This document shows, one piece after another, positions 59,967 to 64,000 of a stretch of DNA of 64,000 nt. Made by a program: the position numbers and the translations under genes. The notes beneath the pieces are model-generated. The model was not told where the DNA came from and ran no database searches. It saw only the letters and a list, made by a program, of their open reading frames with translations. Source of the DNA: Sciurus carolinensis (Eukaryota; Chordata; Mammalia; Rodentia; Sciuridae); the NCBI RefSeq assembly GCF_902686445.1, contig NC_062215.1, positions 26,062,750-26,126,749 of the forward strand. The letters run 5' to 3'. How positions within the stretch are numbered: the first letter of the stretch is position 1; every line of letters starts with the position of its first letter.

Positions 59967-62900
59967 TCACTGCTGGGAGTCGGTCTGCAGGACCCACTGG
60001 AGGATCTCGTGGCGGCGCAGACCCTGCACAGCATTGTCGTAGATGGTGTTCACACTGGTACACAGGGGTTGCTGCTGCAGTGCTGTCACCCGACACGCAA
60101 CCAGCCCACCAGCCACACACAGCAGCAGCAGTGGAAGCAGCAGCTTCAGCACAGCCCAGGACCGAGTGTGTTTCCGGGGTGGTGGCTTGCGGGGACGGGA
60201 GCCAGACTTAGATTCTGGAGGGATAAAGTCACAAGGGACAAAATGAAGTTCTGTTAGTTTGAGGAGACCCATTGTCTACAATCTATGCAAGTCTTCCTGC
60301 AGATCCACTCCCCTGCTCCTCGGGCCCTAAAGAGAAAGATGTCTTATGGATATTAAAGCTCTTTAAGAGCTTGCTACACAGAGACTGCAACATAAACACC
60401 TCACCCCTGGGATCTCAAGGGACTACCCTGGAAACGAACTCATTCTGCATGTCTCCTGTAGCTTAGTCCCCAGGTTCCTACATTCTCCTTAGTAACATGG
60501 AGATGATCCAGGCCCCTTGGGAGCAGGAGGGGCTTATCAGGGTGTTCAGCAGGGATAGACCACTGTGCATTTGGGAACAGGGTCCAGATTTACTAATACG
60601 GTGAATGTCATCATCATTATATAATACATGTATAAAAAGCCTGAAAGGTAATACAATTCCCTACATTGTAAACAGCAATCACTACTGGGAATGTATCATA
60701 GGTGACTGCTATTTTCTGAGATGATATCTTTTGTAAATCTCTACAATGAACACATATTATTTATAATCAGAAAAAATAACAGGCTTTGGAACCTCAGCCC
60801 TGGAGAAAGTGAAACTCCCCGCTCCACAGTGCTCCAAGACACAAGTGACTGGCACTGGCACACCCATATGTGGCACTGGGAAACAAGACAGCCAGCACTA
60901 GCTCCCTCCATGAGTCCTCCATTCCCTATGACCACACTCTCAGATTCCCACGCTGCTCCCAGGTGTGACTACAGTTTATGTAACTGTGGTCTGTGAGCTT
61001 GCTCACTCATTTGTGCCTGAAAACACACGCATGTCTGCCCTGTGCCCAAGCTACAACCTAGACCAGACAGCAACTTACTGGGGGCCTGATTTGCTTCCTT
61101 CTTGGGCTTCTTCTCCTGCTCCCGCTTGGAAGCTTTGAGGGCATCATACTCCTTCCGCCGACGCTCCTTCTCTTCTGCCTTTTCTCGCTTCCGCAATTCC
61201 CGCTCCTGAGCTTCCTTAGCTCGCTGTTTGGCCTCCCGCTTCTTCTCTGCCTCTACAACAAAATACACTAAAACATAACTCCTCTCCCCCAAACCTTCCA
61301 GCAGCTTGCTTTCCTCAGTAATTAAAAGTGAGAATTCAGCTGCCTTTTGCTTTGTGCCATGGGTCACATGAGAAATAGAAAAAGGAGAAGTGGGGATATA
61401 GCTTGGTGGTAAAGCACTTGCTTATTAGCACACACATGAGGCTCTGGGCTCTATGCAGCAAAAAGAATAAGTAAATAAATAAAACCCTCAAGAAATAGAA
61501 AAAGGAACCAGCCATCTGGGTTCTACTCTCTAGGAAGCTCTTCCTAAAAAATAATAAACTCCCTCAGGACTTGCTGCATGGATTATTAAGGGCTATCCTG
61601 TCTACAAGCAGGAGAGACTGGAGTGAAATAAGGGGAACCAAGACAGGCACAGGTGTATGACAGGGCTGTATTCCTCTACAAAGGTACTACTTCAGAAGGC
61701 ACAGCAAGCCAGGCACAGCAAGCCAGGCACAGTGGCGCACCCTGTGGTTTCAGCACACAGGAGGCTGAGGCAGGAGGGTCTCTTAAGCCCATTTTAACAC
61801 CAGCCTCCAGAATATCAAAGACCCTGTCTTTAAAAAAATAAATAAATAAAGCAGCCAGGCGTGGTGGCACATGCCTGTAATTCCAGTGGCTGGACAGGAG
61901 TCGGGGGGACTGAGGCAGGATTGTAGGTTCAAAGCCAGCCTCAGCAAAAGTGAGGTGCTAAGTAACTCGGTGAGGTCCTGACTCAAAATACAAAATAGGG
62001 CTGGGGATGTGGCTCAGTAGTTGAGTGCCCAAATTCAATCCCCGGTATCCCCATAAAAAAGAGCAAACAGCAGAGCAATTGACAACCTTCTAGAACTTAA
62101 ACATGAGGAGAAGGAACAGTGGAAGGGCTGATCCTACAGGACCCTATCTTCCCAAGCTTTAGAAATCAAATGTGGCATGAGGAGGAGGGCAAGTAAGAAG
62201 AACATGATCACTCCCACTTAGGGTTATAGCTAACAGCAATATTTTTCTAAAAAGTGACACAAATGTTTTGTCAGTTATCCACCAACTTTAACTCAGGAAT
62301 CTGTTACACACTCCGATTTACTTAACAGCTCAAGTATGCTTACACGTAGCACTCAACTTCCAAATTACTGGGTTCTAAGACTGTACTTCCAAATCAGTTA
62401 TTTGGAAGCCTAAAATACATTTTTTCCAAAGCCTAAATGCCACAAAATGGTGGTTAAATGTTCTTTTGGGGCTTGGAAGCCTATCAGAATCATCATGTAG
62501 CTGAACAGGACTGTAAGTACTGGAGCTTTCCACTGCTTCTCTATAGCCATACCAGCTCCACATTCTGACTGGGCACCAAGAATGCCAAGAACCCACCACA
62601 GCCAGCCTTGAGAGAACATGCACCATCAAGAAGCAAAACAGGAAGGGTCAGAGTGAACACGGGCATGTCTGCCATGGTGGCTGGGCGTGGAGAAGGGACA
62701 CCGTCACTTAGGCATTGTGAGCTCAAAGATTGCCTGTAGTCAGTACTGCAGGCGTCCCTCCTCTAACCATACAGTTCTTCCTAAGGGGGATCAGAAGTCA
62801 GCCAGTCAACAGAACACACACTTCGTGCCAGGCACCATTTTGAGCATTTGAGAAGCATCAGTGGAAGAGGCAGAGCAGGTTCTAGCACCTAACACAGATG

Positions 62901-63982
62901 GAGACACACAATACATAGGCAAACCCAGTAAAGACAGGGACATGTGCCATCAGGAAAACAGAGGAGGTCGGGGAGATACAGTAGGATGGGTACTCTAGTT
63001 TGGGTGCTCTGGCAAGGGTTAAGGTTGACCTAAGCCAACAATGGAGCAGACATGAGGGATCACAGGAAGCCAGTCATGTAGCCAGCTGAAGGGAAGGAAC
63101 CAAGCAAAGCCCCAAAAGTGAGATCATAGTTAGTGTATCCAAGCAACAGCAGAAGCCTGAGTGGCTAAGTTAATGGCACTAAGGAGTAGCAGGCAACGTT
63201 AGGCCCAGGTGGCCTGTGGGCCCAATGATGAATTTGGACTTTATTCTAAATTCAACAATGTCGTTTGAGGGTTTTAAGCATACAAGTAGCACTGCTTTTT
63301 AAAAAGATCCCCCTTCAGGCTGGAGGTCTAGCTCAAGGTTAGAGCATTTGCCTAGCATGCATAAAGCCCTGGGTTCAACCCCCAGTACCACACACACACG
63401 CAAATAAATAAGAACAAAAATAAAAAGATACCCCAGGCTGCTGTGTAGAGAATGGGTCTATAGATATGGCACAGTCAAGTCCTCTTTCAGAGGTGGCACT
63501 GAAGGTAGAGAAAGTGTCACACAGAGGAATTGCTGATAGTCTAGATGTGATAACAAAAGAAAGGGATCCATCTTTCCTATTTCAGGTTTGAATATCTACA
63601 ATGATAGTGACTTCCTGTTTAGGGAGAAAGCTAGGAAGGGCCGAAGGGGAGAGGGGTCTGCTTCAGTCATGTCTGAGATATCTTTTTTTTAATTTTTTTT
63701 TTTTTTTTCTGAGATGCCTTTTAATCCTCTAAGGACAAGGATGGAACTCAGCAGAGAAGCCAGGACTGGAAACAGTCATCAGATAAAGATGACCCATCTA
63801 CCAGCATACTGTCCATCAGCACTTGCTCTTCAGCACAGCACCTGAAGCATGAAACTTAACTGGCTGGGATAAGGACTAGAAGATAACCAGTTGGGGGACA
63901 GCCACCTACCTCGTTCCACTTCCAGCTGCCGTTGCCTCTCTCGCTCCTGATCCGCCTGCACTGCCTTCATGTGCTGTAGCAC
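59967..63982 (-). CDS. LRRC59: Leucine-rich repeat-containing protein 59, last three exons (partial)
   Basis: LRRC59 (p34) is a tail-anchored ER and nuclear-envelope protein that binds ribosomes and helps nuclear import of FGF1. Minus-strand exons seen: 63982-63910, 61252-61079 and 60214-59967, ending in TGA. The 5' exons with the leucine-rich repeats lie beyond the right edge of the window. The 164 residues present correspond to the C-terminal half of the 307-aa human protein. They hold a long charged coiled coil ([49 protein letters not shown]), a basic stretch ([16 protein letters not shown]), a transmembrane helix ([20 protein letters not shown]) and a short lumenal tail ending [11 protein letters not shown]. 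Splice phases agree across all three exons, and the 63983-63984 acceptor is just inside the window. Confidence 0.95.
61393..62060 (+). mobile_element. ID element and two composite SINEs in LRRC59 intron
   Basis: ID-like at 61393-61460, composite pieces at about 61722-61850 and 61853-62060, the last with GGGATGTGGCTCAGTAGTTG. They are antisense to LRRC59. The rest of the intron (62,061-63,316) shows no gene or strong repeat. Confidence 0.75.
63317..63402 (+). mobile_element. ID element in LRRC59 intron
   Basis: GGCTGGAGGTCTAGCTCAAG, TTTGCCTAGCATGCATAAAG and GGTTCAACCCCCAGTACCAC with a (CA)n tail. Confidence 0.8.
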
Positions 63983-64000
63983 CTATCAAAGGAAAGGAGG

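Overview
This is nuclear genomic DNA of a mammal, most likely a squirrel-family rodent (Sciuridae: squirrel, marmot or ground squirrel). Four multi-exon vertebrate genes with canonical GT-AG introns are present. The intergenic and intronic DNA is packed with two SINE types: short ID elements derived from a tRNA, and composite elements that join a B1-like (7SL-derived) left half to an ID right half. There are no primate Alu dimers, and I saw no mouse or rat B2/B4 elements. The gene order XYLT2 - MRPL27 - EME1 - LRRC59 matches human 17q21.33 as I recall it.

Layout. Positions 1-25,290 hold no protein-coding gene that I can support: SINEs, simple repeats, two solo LTRs (7962-8326 and 22450-23010), L1-like fragments and a MER5A-like element, separated by single-copy-looking DNA. 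A GC-rich, TATA-less CpG-island promoter at about 25,290-26,340 starts XYLT2 (+ strand, 11 coding exons, 25717-37685), which encodes Golgi xylosyltransferase 2, the enzyme that primes glycosaminoglycan chains. Positions 38,000-44,320 are gene-free. MRPL27 (- strand, 4 coding exons, 49838 down to 44525) encodes mitochondrial ribosomal protein bL27m. Its first exon lies head to head with the untranslated first exon of EME1, so about 100 bp of ETS-motif-rich DNA serves both genes. EME1 (+ strand, 8 coding exons, 51413-57998) encodes the non-catalytic partner of MUS81 endonuclease. LRRC59 (- strand) enters from the right with its last three exons (63982 down to 59967) and converges tail to tail on EME1.

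The four genes do not form one pathway. They are housekeeping-type neighbours tied by architecture: one bidirectional promoter (MRPL27/EME1) and one convergent 3' junction (EME1/LRRC59).

The points most worth checking are a one-base deficit at the XYLT2 exon 10/11 junction, a 99%-identical 316-bp duplication in XYLT2 intron 1, loss of the ancestral EME1 ATG together with two nested upstream ORFs, a shifted splice acceptor in MRPL27, and young ID retroposons with perfect target-site duplications and intact Pol III boxes. Comparisons with human proteins and loci are from memory. Exon boundaries come from reading frame, splice dinucleotides and protein similarity, not from transcripts.
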